In this document: positions 1 through 8,991 of the stretch, one piece after another
Layout of the letters: each line of letters starts with the position of its first letter
Position numbering within the stretch: the first letter of the stretch is position 1
Assembly: GCA_910588685.1 (NCBI GenBank)
Contig: CAJUPX010000007.1
Coordinates: forward strand, 1 to 64,000
Length of the DNA stretch: 64,000 nucleotides
Reading direction: 5' to 3'
Source of the DNA: an uncultured Christensenellaceae bacterium
Lineage (GTDB): Bacteria; Bacillota; Clostridia; Christensenellales; Borkfalkiaceae
Made by a program: the position numbers and the translations under genes
The notes under the pieces: generated by a model
Told to the model about the DNA's origin: nothing
The model's input: only the letters and a program-made list of their open reading frames with translations
Databases searched by the model: none

Positions 1-73
1 AAATTTTCTAAAAAAATTCAAGAAAATTACTTGCAAACGCTTGACAAATTAACAAAAAATTTTAAAATGCATA

Positions 74-102
74 TTGAAATTTTAATAATAGTATGATAAA
101 AT
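74..102 (+). promoter_or_regulatory. Candidate promoter of the glycogen operon
   Basis: TTGAAA at 74-79 and TAAAAT at 97-102 are separated by 17 bases, a sigma-A-like arrangement. Transcription from it would start only a few bases before the glgB ATG at 112, giving an almost leaderless mRNA. A better -35, TTGACA at 42-47, has no good -10 at the right distance. The first 111 bases are very AT-rich and hold no gene. Confidence 0.35.
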
Positions 103-111
103 AATTAAGGT

Positions 112-1962
112 ATGGCAGAATGTAAAATAAACCGTCGGCTTGCTGATTTTCATAGCGGCAACTACTGCAAAGCGTACGAATTTTTCGGATGTCACAGGCA
201 AACTGACAGTCGTTATATTTTCCGGGTCTGGGCTCCGCACGCTAAACAGGTTTATCTCAGCGGTACTTTCAATGACTGGGACAAGCTGAAAATGCAATGC
301 CTTGAAGACGGGGAGAGCTATGAGCTTTTAATAAAAGCAAAAGCGGGCGATAAATATAAATTTATTATACAGACATACGACGACCGATTTTTATCAAAAT
401 CAGACCCTTATGCATTCTGTTGCGATTTAAAAAACGGTTTTGTATCCGTAATATGTGATTTGCCGGAACCGTCCGATTATACTCCGATTTATCAGGAATG
501 TGCTAAAAACATTCCTGTAAATATCTATGAAGTAAGCCTCACATCCTGGAAAAGACGTTCTGACGGCGGTTATCTTACATATGAAGAGCTTAAAAACGAG
601 CTTGTACCTTACGTTAAAGAAATGGGGTATACCCACGTAGAGTTTATGCCCGTCACGGAATTTCCCTTTGACGGCTCCTGGGGGTATCAGGTAACGGGAT
701 ATTTTTCGGTAACTTCGCGGTTAGGTACTCCGGAGCAGTTTAAAGAACTTGTAGACGCATTTCATAATAACGGTATAAAGGTTATCGTTGACTGGGTACC
801 CGCTCATTTTCCGAAAGACGGTTGGGGGCTTTACGAGTTTGACGGACAACCTTTATATGAATGTCCGCTTTGGGATAAAATGGAGCACAGCGGATGGGGC
901 ACGCGCAAATTCGATTTCGGCAGGGGAGAAATAGACAGTTTTTTACTGTCAAGCGCGTTTTTTCTGATTGATACTTATAAAATAGACGGACTCAGGGTTG
1001 ACGCTGTGGCTTCAATGCTGTATCTCGATTACGATAAACCTATCGGGGATTTTACACCAGATATTAACGGCGGAAATATTAATTTATCTGCGGTAGAATT
1101 TATAAAAAAATTCAATCATATTATAAAAAGTAATTTTCCCGGCGTGATAACTGTTGCGGAAGAGTCTACGACTTATCCGAAAGTTACCGCAAAAATTGAT
1201 GACGGCGGACTCGGGTTTGATTATAAATGGAATATGGGCTGGATGAGCGACGTGCTGTTTTATTGCAGACAGGATCCTTATTTCAGAAACCATCACCATA
1301 ATAAAATAACTTTTTCTATGGTTTACGCCTTTTCCGAAAATTTTATTTTGCCGCTTTCACACGACGAAGTAGTACACGTAAAAGGTTCTATAGTCAATAA
1401 AATGCCAGGCGAATATGCTGCGAAGTTCGCAGGAGAGAGAGCTCTCCTCGGTTTTATGTATGCGCACCCGGGTAAAAAGCTTAATTTTATGGGCTATGAA
1501 ATAGCTCAGTTCAGCGAATGGGATTACACTAAATCAATAGATTTCTTTTTGTTGCAGTACGAAAAACACGCTAAAATGCAGATTTTTGTTAAAGCGTTAA
1601 ATATTTTTTACAAGAATTGCAAACCGTTTTATGATATTGAAGACAGTTGGGCAGGTTTTGAGTGGCTTGTAGCAGACGACAGATATAATAATTTATTTGC
1701 ATTTGCCCGCAGAGCTGAAAACGGCGAAACAGTAATTGCAGTAATTAATTTTTCCGGAGTTGACCTTTTAAATTACAACTTAGGCATTGAAAAAGGTAAA
1801 TACAGACTTATTTTCAACACCGACGAAAAAATTTACGGTGGCGACGGAAGACTAAGAAAAAAGGTTTTTATAACTAAAAAGCAGGAAAGTAACGGAAAAA
1901 TCTATTCAATCGATTTGGATATTCCCAAACTTACCTGTATATATTTAATCAAAGAAAAATAA
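112..1962 (+). CDS. glgB: 1,4-alpha-glucan branching enzyme GlgB
   Basis: It transfers segments of alpha-1,4-glucan chains to form alpha-1,6 branches in glycogen in the cytoplasm. The 616 residues hold an N-terminal CBM48-type domain (around residues 33-115, VYLSGTFNDWD) and a GH13 catalytic domain. The four GH13 signatures are visible: VIVDWVPAHF (about 224-233), GLRVDAVASM with nucleophile Asp297, VAEEST with the acid/base Glu at about 350, and LPLSHDEVVH at about 414. A small all-beta domain ends the protein. It is the first gene of the operon, 15 bases before glgC. The ribosome binding site is weak (AAGG close to the ATG), so a nearly leaderless start is possible. Function is firm from motifs; the start is less so. 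Confidence 0.95.
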   Translation: MAECKINRRLADFHSGNYCKAYEFFGCHRQTDSRYIFRVWAPHAKQVYLSGTFNDWDKLKMQCLEDGESYELLIKAKAGDKYKFIIQTYDDRFLSKSDPYAFCCDLKNGFVSVICDLPEPSDYTPIYQECAKNIPVNIYEVSLTSWKRRSDGGYLTYEELKNELVPYVKEMGYTHVEFMPVTEFPFDGSWGYQVTGYFSVTSRLGTPEQFKELVDAFHNNGIKVIVDWVPAHFPKDGWGLYEFDGQPLYECPLWDKMEHSGWGTRKFDFGRGEIDSFLLSSAFFLIDTYKIDGLRVDAVASMLYLDYDKPIGDFTPDINGGNINLSAVEFIKKFNHIIKSNFPGVITVAEESTTYPKVTAKIDDGGLGFDYKWNMGWMSDVLFYCRQDPYFRNHHHNKITFSMVYAFSENFILPLSHDEVVHVKGSIVNKMPGEYAAKFAGERALLGFMYAHPGKKLNFMGYEIAQFSEWDYTKSIDFFLLQYEKHAKMQIFVKALNIFYKNCKPFYDIEDSWAGFEWLVADDRYNNLFAFARRAENGETVIAVINFSGVDLLNYNLGIEKGKYRLIFNTDEKIYGGDGRLRKKVFITKKQESNGKIYSIDLDIPKLTCIYLIKEK

Positions 1963-1977
1963 TTTGGGGGAACTATA

Positions 1978-3180
1978 ATGCTAAGAAAAAAGGAATGCGT
2001 TGCAATGCTTCTTGCCGGCGGACAGGGGTCCAGACTTTATGCTTTGACAAGCAACATTGCAAAACCCGCGGTTTCGTTCGGCGCTAAGTACAGAATAATA
2101 GACTTTCCGCTTTCGAACTGCATAAATTCGGGAATAGATACAGTCGGCGTGCTGACCCAGTATCAGCCGCTCGTTTTAAACGAGTACGTCGGAAACGGAC
2201 AGCCCTGGGATTTGGACCGCACGTTCGGCGGCGTACATATCTTGTCGCCTTACGAGGCAAAAACCGATACGTCGTGGTATAAGGGCACCGCTAACGCGAT
2301 TTATCAGAACATCAGATTTATGAAGATGTATGACCCGGAGTACGTGCTCATTTTGTCTGGCGACCACATTTATAAAATGGACTACGACAAAATGCTTACG
2401 GCGCATAAAGAAAATAAAGCCGACTGCACCATAGCCTGTATGCAGGTACCTATTAAAGAGGCTTCGCGTTTCGGCATTCTTAACACTAATCCGGACGGAA
2501 CCATATACGAGTTTGAGGAGAAGCCGGCAAAGCCCAAGAGCGATTTGGCGTCTATGGGTATTTATATATTTACTGCAGACAAACTCTTTAAATATCTTGA
2601 AGCGGACGACAAAAACCCTGAATCAGAAAAGGATTTCGGTAAAAATATTTTACCCGCAATGCTTAAAGCCGGTGAAAAAATGCTGTCGTATCGTTTTGAA
2701 GGGTACTGGAAAGACGTAGGTACCATAAGCTCGTTATGGGAAGCTAATATGGATTTGCTCGGCGTTATTCCTAATTTCGACTTGAACGACAGGGATAACG
2801 TAATACATTCGAGAAGTCCTCTTGCGCCGCCCGTATACGTGCAGGGCGAGGTTGTAAATTCGCTTGTTGCAACCGGCGGCGACGTGGAAGGCAAAGTAGT
2901 AAATTCGGTTATAGGAACTAATTGTATAATCGAGAAGGGCGCGGAGGTTATCGACAGCGTTCTGCTCGGCGATATAACCGTAAAAGCAGGTGCGAAGATT
3001 AATTACTCAATAATCGACGAGGACGTTATTATAGGCGAAAATGCTAAAATCGGCGCGCCTATTGCCGAAGCAAGAAAATCGGAAGGTAAAACTTCCGGCA
3101 TAACAGTACTCGGAAAGGGTGTATCCGTTAAGAAAAACGGAGTTGTTCCTGCCGGTGAAATAGTGGATAAAAACGTATAA
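1978..3180 (+). CDS. glgC: Glucose-1-phosphate adenylyltransferase GlgC
   Basis: It makes ADP-glucose from glucose-1-phosphate and ATP, the committed step of bacterial glycogen synthesis. Its 400 residues begin with the nucleotidyltransferase motif LLAGGQGSRLYALT (about 11-24), followed by the family segments KPAVSFGAKYRIIDFPLSN and LSGDHIYKMDY. The C-terminal third is a left-handed beta-helix of hexapeptide repeats, as in bacterial GlgC. The ATG follows the RBS GGGGGA. It sits between glgB and glgD, so it probably forms a heteromer with GlgD. The catalytic signature is intact here, unlike in GlgD, so this is the active subunit. Confidence 0.96.
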   Translation: MLRKKECVAMLLAGGQGSRLYALTSNIAKPAVSFGAKYRIIDFPLSNCINSGIDTVGVLTQYQPLVLNEYVGNGQPWDLDRTFGGVHILSPYEAKTDTSWYKGTANAIYQNIRFMKMYDPEYVLILSGDHIYKMDYDKMLTAHKENKADCTIACMQVPIKEASRFGILNTNPDGTIYEFEEKPAKPKSDLASMGIYIFTADKLFKYLEADDKNPESEKDFGKNILPAMLKAGEKMLSYRFEGYWKDVGTISSLWEANMDLLGVIPNFDLNDRDNVIHSRSPLAPPVYVQGEVVNSLVATGGDVEGKVVNSVIGTNCIIEKGAEVIDSVLLGDITVKAGAKINYSIIDEDVIIGENAKIGAPIAEARKSEGKTSGITVLGKGVSVKKNGVVPAGEIVDKNV

Positions 3181-3192
3181 GAGGTAAAAATT

Positions 3193-4299
3193 ATGGCTTC
3201 AACAGTTGGTGTAATATTTTCCAGTATAAATGAAGAAAACGTGCCCGAGTTGACTAAGGTGAGGTCTATGGGGTCCGTGCCTTACGGCGGCAGATATCGC
3301 GTAGTGGATTTCGCTCTTTCAAATATGGTAAATTCGGGAATAACTACAGTAGGTATAATTACAAAAAGTAACTATCAGTCGCTTATGGATCATCTCGGTT
3401 CGGGTAAGTATTGGGACCTTGCAAGAAAAGAGGGCGGACTGATATTACTGCCTCCTTACAGCAGCGACAGCGAAACGCTATATAAAAACCGTCTTGAAGC
3501 GCTTAAAGGCGCTATGGCGTTTTTAAAAAAGGCAAAAGAAGACTTTGTTGTTATTACCGACAGCGACGCGGTATACAAACTCGATTACAGCAAGGTAATT
3601 GATTATCATATCGCAAAAAATGCAGATATAACTATGGTTTATCACGAACACGAAGTGATAAAATCCCATTATTATATGACGTTTGAAACCGACAAAGACG
3701 GCAAGCTTACGGGAATTGACATAAATCCAGCGGCAAAGGGGGTAAAGAAAAATTACATAAACGTGATGGTTGCCCGTACATCTTTTTTATTGAGAATTAT
3801 TCAGGAGGCAATACAGCACGGCTATACAAGTTTTGGCAGGGATATTTTGAGTCCCGGAGTAAAAACCTATAATTTATACGGATATAAATTAGACGGTTAT
3901 TATGCGAGTTTAAGTTCGCTACCTGCATATTTCAAAGCCAATATGGATTTGCTTAAAAAAGAAATACGCGAGGAAATTTTCGGAAACCGTGATGTTTACA
4001 CTAAAGTAAACGACAGCGCGCCCGCAAAATTTACCGAAACGGCAAAAGTTATTAACTCGCTTGTTGCCGACGGCTGCATTATAGAGGGAACGGTTGAAAA
4101 CTGTATTTTATTCCGCGGCGTTAAAATAGGCAAAGGTTCCACAGTTAAAAACTGCATTATTATGACAGATAATATAATAGGCGAAAACTGTAATCTTGCT
4201 TACGTTGTAAGCGACAAGGATTCGGTTATCCGCGACAAGAGAGTGTTGGCTGGTTGTGAAATTCAACCGTACTTCATCAATAAGGGTTCATTAATTTAA
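3193..4299 (+). CDS. glgD: GlgD, non-catalytic ADP-glucose pyrophosphorylase-like subunit
   Basis: This 368-residue paralogue of GlgC is typical of Bacillota glycogen operons, where GlgD joins GlgC and raises its activity. The fold is recognisable from YGGRYRVVDFALSNMVNSGI and the C-terminal hexapeptide repeats. The N-terminal GGxGxRL nucleotide motif is replaced by IFSSINEENVPELTKVR, so it should not bind ATP like GlgC. That loss is normal for GlgD and is not decay. It follows glgC by 12 bases with RBS GAGG. Its regulatory role is known for the family and inferred here. Confidence 0.93.
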   Translation: MASTVGVIFSSINEENVPELTKVRSMGSVPYGGRYRVVDFALSNMVNSGITTVGIITKSNYQSLMDHLGSGKYWDLARKEGGLILLPPYSSDSETLYKNRLEALKGAMAFLKKAKEDFVVITDSDAVYKLDYSKVIDYHIAKNADITMVYHEHEVIKSHYYMTFETDKDGKLTGIDINPAAKGVKKNYINVMVARTSFLLRIIQEAIQHGYTSFGRDILSPGVKTYNLYGYKLDGYYASLSSLPAYFKANMDLLKKEIREEIFGNRDVYTKVNDSAPAKFTETAKVINSLVADGCIIEGTVENCILFRGVKIGKGSTVKNCIIMTDNIIGENCNLAYVVSDKDSVIRDKRVLAGCEIQPYFINKGSLI

Positions 4300-4314
4300 T
4301 TTTTGGGGGAAATT

Positions 4315-5892
4315 ATGGACGAAACTAAAATGACAAAGACAAGAAGCACTACTGCTAAAAAAAGTACCACAGCTTCAAAATCAACAACTAAAGCGACGGC
4401 AAAAACGTCCGCAGCAAGAAAAACCTGTGCTAAAAAATCATTGACTCAAACCGGCAACCAACAAGCATCCGACGGAGAAAAGAAAAAAATATTGTTTGTT
4501 GCCTCCGAATGTCAGCCTTTTGTTGCAACCGGCGGTTTAGCGGAAGTAGTAGGTTCACTTTCTAAAGAGCTTGCCGCTTCCGGCAACTTTGACGTAAGGG
4601 TCGTAGTGCCGTTATATTCGGATATTAAACAGGAATACCGTAACGAGTTCAAATATGTTGGAAACCTGTACGTTCACCTGGCTTGGCGCAATCAGTATTG
4701 CGGAATATTTTCATATGAAAAAGACGGCGTAATTTTCTATTTTATAGATAACGAATTTTATTTTAAACGCCCCGGCTGTTACGGATACTATGACGACGGC
4801 GAGCGCTTCGCATTCTTTTGCCGTAGTGTTCTTGAAATTATGTCTTTTCTTAATTTCTATCCCGACGTTATGCACTGCCACGACTGGCAGGCTGCGCTCG
4901 CTGCGATATATCTAAAAACCAACTACTGCTTCAGACCCGAATACCAGTTTATAAGAGCGCTTTTCACAATACACAACATAGAATATCAAGGGCAGTATTC
5001 GCTTGATTTGCTCGGCGATTTATTTGATATATACGGCAGCTATCAATATCTTGTTGAATATCATAACAGCATAAATCTTATGAAGGGCGCAATAGAGTGC
5101 TGTGAAAAAATCAGCACCGTAAGCCCGAAATATGCGGAAGAAATAAAAGACGCGTATTATGCCCACGGACTTGACCCGATAATACGTAAAAACTATTTTA
5201 AGCTCAGCGGAATTCTTAACGGAATAGACGATAAGGGATATAATTGCGAGCTTGACAATCATCTATTCGCGAATTTTACACCGGACGATTTTTCTAATAA
5301 AGCTGTTTGTAAAAAAGAATTGCAAAAAATGCTCAATCTGCCGCAAAAAGCCGATACGCCTATTATATCAATGGTTTCGAGGTTGGCTTCTCACAAGGGA
5401 CTCGACCTTGTTACAAACGTTATAGAAGAACTATTACAAGACGACGTGCAGGTTGTTATTTTAGGTACGGGAGAGGCGCATTTTGAAGGGTATTTTGCAA
5501 ACCTTGCAAGCCGCTATCCTGATAAACTGAGCGCGAACATAGTATTTAACGGCGATTTATCAAGAAAAATTTATTCCGGTTCAGATATTTTCTTAATGCC
5601 GTCTAAGTCGGAGCCCTGCGGGCTTTCACAGATGATAGCCTGCCGTTACGGCACTATACCTGTTGTCAGAGAAACGGGAGGACTTTATGACAGCATTAAA
5701 CCGCTTGTCAACGGTTATACGTTCTCAAACTATAACGCGCACGATATGCTGTATGTTATCCGTAAAGCCGTTTCCGATTATAAAAATAAAAAAGAGTGGG
5801 CAAAACTTATGTACAGAGCGGCAACAACCGATTTCAGTTGGAGCCACTCGGCAAAAGATTATGCAAATCTCTATTTAAGTATGCTAAAATAA
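4315..5892 (+). CDS. glgA: Glycogen synthase GlgA with a basic low-complexity N-terminal extension
   Basis: It adds glucose from ADP-glucose to the non-reducing ends of glycogen (GT5 family). The ATG at 4315 is preferred over an in-frame TTG at 4303 because GGGGGA ends four bases upstream; this gives 525 residues. The first 50 or so residues are rich in Thr, Ser, Ala and Lys (repeats such as TKATAKTSAARKT) and are not part of the GT5 fold. The fold starts at KKILFVASECQPF. The usual KTGGL substrate loop reads ATGGLAEVVGSL, so the Lys is replaced. The C-terminal signature SKSEPCGLSQMIACRYG is intact. Synthase identity is secure; the role of the extension is unknown. Confidence 0.94.
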   Translation: MDETKMTKTRSTTAKKSTTASKSTTKATAKTSAARKTCAKKSLTQTGNQQASDGEKKKILFVASECQPFVATGGLAEVVGSLSKELAASGNFDVRVVVPLYSDIKQEYRNEFKYVGNLYVHLAWRNQYCGIFSYEKDGVIFYFIDNEFYFKRPGCYGYYDDGERFAFFCRSVLEIMSFLNFYPDVMHCHDWQAALAAIYLKTNYCFRPEYQFIRALFTIHNIEYQGQYSLDLLGDLFDIYGSYQYLVEYHNSINLMKGAIECCEKISTVSPKYAEEIKDAYYAHGLDPIIRKNYFKLSGILNGIDDKGYNCELDNHLFANFTPDDFSNKAVCKKELQKMLNLPQKADTPIISMVSRLASHKGLDLVTNVIEELLQDDVQVVILGTGEAHFEGYFANLASRYPDKLSANIVFNGDLSRKIYSGSDIFLMPSKSEPCGLSQMIACRYGTIPVVRETGGLYDSIKPLVNGYTFSNYNAHDMLYVIRKAVSDYKNKKEWAKLMYRAATTDFSWSHSAKDYANLYLSMLK

Positions 5893-5914
5893 TTATACCT
5901 TACAGGAGAATATA

Positions 5915-8341
5915 ATGAAGACCAACGTTACCGAAAAGGATGTTAAGGATTTAATCAAGGGAAAACTTTCAAGATATTTTGGAGTTATTCCCTCCGAAGC
6001 TTCCAAAGAACAAATTTATAAAGCTGTAGTTATGGTGGTGAGAGATGTCTTACTTGAAAAACGCCAACAGTTTCATAAAAAAGTCAAGGCGAAAAGAGCT
6101 AAGAGAGTGTACTATTTATGTATGGAATTTTTAATGGGTCGCTCGCTTAAAAACAGCTTATATAATTTAAGCGCAGCACCCGTATTTGAAAAAGCCTTGT
6201 CGTCTTACGGGCTTACACTTGATGAACTTTATGAATTAGAGCCTGATGCAGGGTTGGGTAACGGAGGTTTAGGCAGACTCGCCGCGTGTTTTTTAGACGC
6301 GCTTGCAACGGGAAATTACCCCGCTATGGGCTATTCTCTCAGATATGAATACGGACTGTTTAAACAAAAAATAGTAGATGGATGGCAGATAGAGCTTCCG
6401 GACATCTGGCTGCCCGGCGGCGAAGCTTGGCTTACTCAAAGAACGGATAAATCGTTTATAGTCAGATTTAACGGTCAGGTAGAAGAGAAGTGGACTGAAA
6501 ACGGCTTGGAAACAAACTATATCAACTGTAAAGAGGTTCAGGCGGTTGCCTTCGATATGATGGTTTCCGGAAAAAACAGCGAGGCAGTGTCTGTTTTAAG
6601 ACTTTGGAAAGCAAAAGCCGTTAAAGATTTCAATATGAGATTATTCTCACAGGGCGATTATTATCAGGCAATGACCGATGATAACGATGCCGATTTGCTG
6701 ACTAAGGTTTTATATCCTTCCGACAATCATAACGCCGGTAAATCGTTAAGACTTAAACAGCAGTATTTTTTGTGTTCGGCGTCCATACAAAATATCGTAG
6801 ACGACCACAAACACAGATACGGTGATTTACGCGATTTACCTAAGCTCGCTGCCATACATTTAAACGATACGCACCCCGCGTTAGCTATTCCCGAATTAAT
6901 GAGAATACTTGTGGACGAGTATTTCTACGATTGGCACCAGGCTTGGGCTATTACAACCGCTACCTGCGCATATACAAACCACACGGTTCTCGCAGAAGCT
7001 TTGGAAACGTGGTCCGAGGAGCTTATAGCAAGGACAGTACCAAGAATTCATTCAATAATTAAAGAAATAAACAGACAGCTTTGTGAAAAGCTTTGGGACA
7101 GATTCCCCGGCGAATGGGCAAAGATTTCAAGAATGTCTATAATCGAGCACGACCGTATCAAAATGGCTAATTTGTCAGTTTACGGCGGACACTGCGTTAA
7201 CGGTGTTTCTGCACTGCACAGTGAAATTATTAAAGAATCGGTTTTTAGGGATTTCTATGATTTCTCTCCGGAAAAATTTACTAACGTAACTAACGGTATA
7301 GCGCACAGGCGCTGGCTTAACCAGTCAAATCCGGAATTATGCGCATTGTTAGACGAATGTATAGGGACAGGTTACGAGCTCGACAGTTCTAAACTTGCTG
7401 ATTTTAAAAAGTTTGAGGACGATAAAACTGTATTACAGCGCCTTGAAGAAATTAAACTTATCAAGAAAAAGCAATTTGCGGAGTTTGCTAAAAAGAAACA
7501 GGGGCTTATTATCGACCCCGATACAATGTTTGACGTACAGGCAAAAAGACTGCACGAATATAAACGCCAACTCTTAAACGTTCTTAATATAATTGATTCT
7601 TATCTTGATTTACTTGATAATCCTAATCTGGCAATAGTGCCTAAAACCTATATATTCGGCGCTAAGGCAGCGCCTGGTTATGATATGGCAAAGAAAATTA
7701 TCAAATTGATAAATTTCCTTGCGGACGAGATAAAGAGCAATCCTCAGATTAAACAAAAACTCAACGTAGTTTATATGGAGGATTATAATGTTACTATGTC
7801 GGAAAAGCTTATGCCGGCATCTGAGGTTTCCGAACAGATTTCGCTTGCCGGTAAAGAAGCCAGCGGTACTGGCAATATGAAATTTATGATTAACGGCGCT
7901 CTGACAATAGGAACGCTTGACGGAGCTAACGTTGAAATGGCGGAAGCAGTGGGCGAGGACAATATCTTTATTTTCGGTTATAAAGCAAACGAAGTAGACG
8001 AAATTTGGCGCAACGGATATAATTCTATTAAATATTATAACAAGTCGCCTAAGCTCAGGAGAATTATTGAGGCTTTAATAATCGGCTTTAACGGACAATC
8101 GTTTGCAGAAATTGCTAACTATTTATTGACTGACGCACCTGTTGCCGATCCTTATATGTGTATGGCTGATTTTGCCGCATACACAAGTACGCAGCACAAA
8201 ATTTCCAAGCTATATTCCAAAGAAAAATTAAAATGGAATAAAATGTCGCTTAATAATATTGCTGCAGCAGGATATTTTTCTGCCGACAGAGCAATCTCAG
8301 ATTATGCTAATAATATTTGGGATCTCAAAAAGCTAATTTAA
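5915..8341 (+). CDS. glgP: Glycogen phosphorylase GlgP
   Basis: It releases glucose-1-phosphate from glycogen by phosphorolysis, using pyridoxal phosphate. At 808 residues it matches the GT35 family. The PLP site is clear near the C-terminal third: EASGTGNMKFMINGALTIGT, with the Lys of GNMKF carrying the cofactor. Other family blocks are AACFLDALATGNYPAMGYSLRYEYG, given here only in part as DALATGNYPAMGYSLRYE, and HLNDTHPALAIPELMR. It ends the operon, 22 bases after glgA with RBS AGGAG, and a strong terminator follows. Having synthesis and breakdown in one operon suggests coordinated glycogen turnover. Confidence 0.96.
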   Translation: MKTNVTEKDVKDLIKGKLSRYFGVIPSEASKEQIYKAVVMVVRDVLLEKRQQFHKKVKAKRAKRVYYLCMEFLMGRSLKNSLYNLSAAPVFEKALSSYGLTLDELYELEPDAGLGNGGLGRLAACFLDALATGNYPAMGYSLRYEYGLFKQKIVDGWQIELPDIWLPGGEAWLTQRTDKSFIVRFNGQVEEKWTENGLETNYINCKEVQAVAFDMMVSGKNSEAVSVLRLWKAKAVKDFNMRLFSQGDYYQAMTDDNDADLLTKVLYPSDNHNAGKSLRLKQQYFLCSASIQNIVDDHKHRYGDLRDLPKLAAIHLNDTHPALAIPELMRILVDEYFYDWHQAWAITTATCAYTNHTVLAEALETWSEELIARTVPRIHSIIKEINRQLCEKLWDRFPGEWAKISRMSIIEHDRIKMANLSVYGGHCVNGVSALHSEIIKESVFRDFYDFSPEKFTNVTNGIAHRRWLNQSNPELCALLDECIGTGYELDSSKLADFKKFEDDKTVLQRLEEIKLIKKKQFAEFAKKKQGLIIDPDTMFDVQAKRLHEYKRQLLNVLNIIDSYLDLLDNPNLAIVPKTYIFGAKAAPGYDMAKKIIKLINFLADEIKSNPQIKQKLNVVYMEDYNVTMSEKLMPASEVSEQISLAGKEASGTGNMKFMINGALTIGTLDGANVEMAEAVGEDNIFIFGYKANEVDEIWRNGYNSIKYYNKSPKLRRIIEALIIGFNGQSFAEIANYLLTDAPVADPYMCMADFAAYTSTQHKISKLYSKEKLKWNKMSLNNIAAAGYFSADRAISDYANNIWDLKKLI

Positions 8342-8342
8342 T

Positions 8343-8363
8343 AAAGTATTATGTCACACATAA
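8343..8363. repeat. 21-bp motif shared with the padR upstream region (copy 1)
   Basis: This stretch has the core TATGTCACACATA, a 5+5 inverted repeat around CAC. It matches 20 of 21 positions on the opposite strand at 34991-35011, just upstream of the padR-like promoter. Here it lies between the glgP stop codon and its terminator. It looks like a protein-binding site, but no regulator is proven. Confidence 0.5.
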
Positions 8364-8395
8364 CAAATCTCGGATAAATTTGTCCGAGATTTGTT
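8362..8395 (+). terminator. Terminator of the glycogen operon
   Basis: A perfect 13-bp stem (AACAAATCTCGGA with its complement) and an 8-base loop are followed by a T-rich tail TTATTTATTT. It lies 21 bases after the glgP stop codon. Confidence 0.92.
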
Positions 8396-8470
8396 TATTT
8401 ATTTAAAGCTAATTTATTTATAAAAATCAAGAAAATTTTTAATTAAAATCTGTAAAAAACTTAAAATCCG

Positions 8471-8499
8471 TTGACAAATGCTTTAATATGTATTAAAAT
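8471..8499 (+). promoter_or_regulatory. Consensus sigma-A promoter, probably the original xerS promoter
   Basis: TTGACA (8471-8476), 17 bases, TAAAAT (8494-8499). The predicted start at about 8506 falls at the edge of the dif-like palindrome. No rightward gene now follows; only leftward genes of the inserted element do. Removing the element between the 23-bp repeats would put xerS about 80 bases downstream, so this is inferred to be the ancestral xerS promoter. Confidence 0.75.
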
Positions 8500-8504
8500 T
8501 ATAT

Positions 8505-8540
8505 TAACTCTTCGTAAAACTATGGTTTTACGAAGAGTTA
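8505..8540. other. dif: dif-like site (attL), perfect 16+4+16 palindrome
   Basis: Left arm TAACTCTTCGTAAAAC, spacer TATG, and a right arm that is its exact inverse complement. The inner pattern (AAAAC, a spacer of a few bases, GTTTT) resembles sites of single-recombinase Xer systems such as XerS/difSL of streptococci. Its right half recurs next to the xerS-like gene at 13670-13692. It is the left junction of the integrated element and appears to have regenerated a complete symmetric dif on this side. Identification as dif is inference from symmetry and from the adjacent recombinase. Confidence 0.8.
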
Positions 8541-8543
8541 GGG

Positions 8544-8687
8544 TTATCCCATTTTGGAAATATTTTCGGAGTTCTCCTTTTTAGGGGGCTCTTTTTTGTT
8601 TAGCTTTAAAGCCGAAATATAAAGCACCAACGTAAATCCGGTAAATATTAATCCCATTATCAATAATACTATCGCGTACCAAGGCAT
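8544..8687 (-). CDS. 47-residue single-span membrane protein of the element
   Basis: The sequence starts MPWYAIVLLIMGLIFTGFTL and continues into a Lys/Glu/Pro-rich tail (KLNKKEPPKKENS). One membrane span covers about residues 4-26, with a charged, probably cytoplasmic tail. The RBS AAGGAGATAG overlaps the end of the upstream gene, and the ATG comes one base after that gene's stop codon. It is the last gene of a four-gene leftward set and ends four bases from the dif-like palindrome. Size and topology would suit a minor coat or assembly protein, but no family is recognised. Confidence 0.7.
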   Translation of the reverse strand: MPWYAIVLLIMGLIFTGFTLVLYISALKLNKKEPPKKENSENISKMG

Positions 8688-8688
8688 T

Positions 8689-8991
8689 TTACTCTATCTC
8701 CTTAAACGTTTTAAATACGTTATTCATTATCCGTGCGCAGTCGCGGTAATTACGGCTGCTGAAATACTTAAAATATAAATAGTCGTTATTGAAGTACACC
8801 ACCCGATAACACTTCTTAGATGTACGTACTACTATAAACTCGTCAATCAACGTTCGCTTTTTGTATCGAGCGTATCTGTAATGGTGATACCGTTGATTAT
8901 AAGTTACTCGGTAATTCTTTTTAAATTCAACCGGCAATTCATATTGTAGCCAATGCATTGTTAGTCCAGGTGGAGCTCCCACTGTTCTCAT
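8689..8991 (-). CDS. 100-residue basic, Tyr-rich protein of the element
   Basis: No family is recognised. It is rich in Tyr, Arg and Lys (YNQRYHHYRYARYKKRTLID), with no membrane span, which could suit nucleic-acid binding. The ATG overlaps the stop codon of the preceding gene in an ATGA, which implies translational coupling. An internal ATG at residue 12 (MHWLQYELP) is an alternative start. A rightward reading frame of 235 codons covers the same DNA but has no RBS and crosses three well-formed leftward genes. Confidence 0.65.
   Translation of the reverse strand: MRTVGAPPGLTMHWLQYELPVEFKKNYRVTYNQRYHHYRYARYKKRTLIDEFIVVRTSKKCYRVVYFNNDYLYFKYFSSRNYRDCARIMNNVFKTFKEIE

Noticed and set aside
3193..4299. 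GlgD as a broken second glgC
   Set aside because: Loss of the GGxGxRL motif is a normal feature of GlgD.
8505..8540. The palindrome as a transcription terminator
   Set aside because: No T-run follows on either strand, and half of it is repeated at 13670-13692 beside a recombinase, so a recombination site explains it better.
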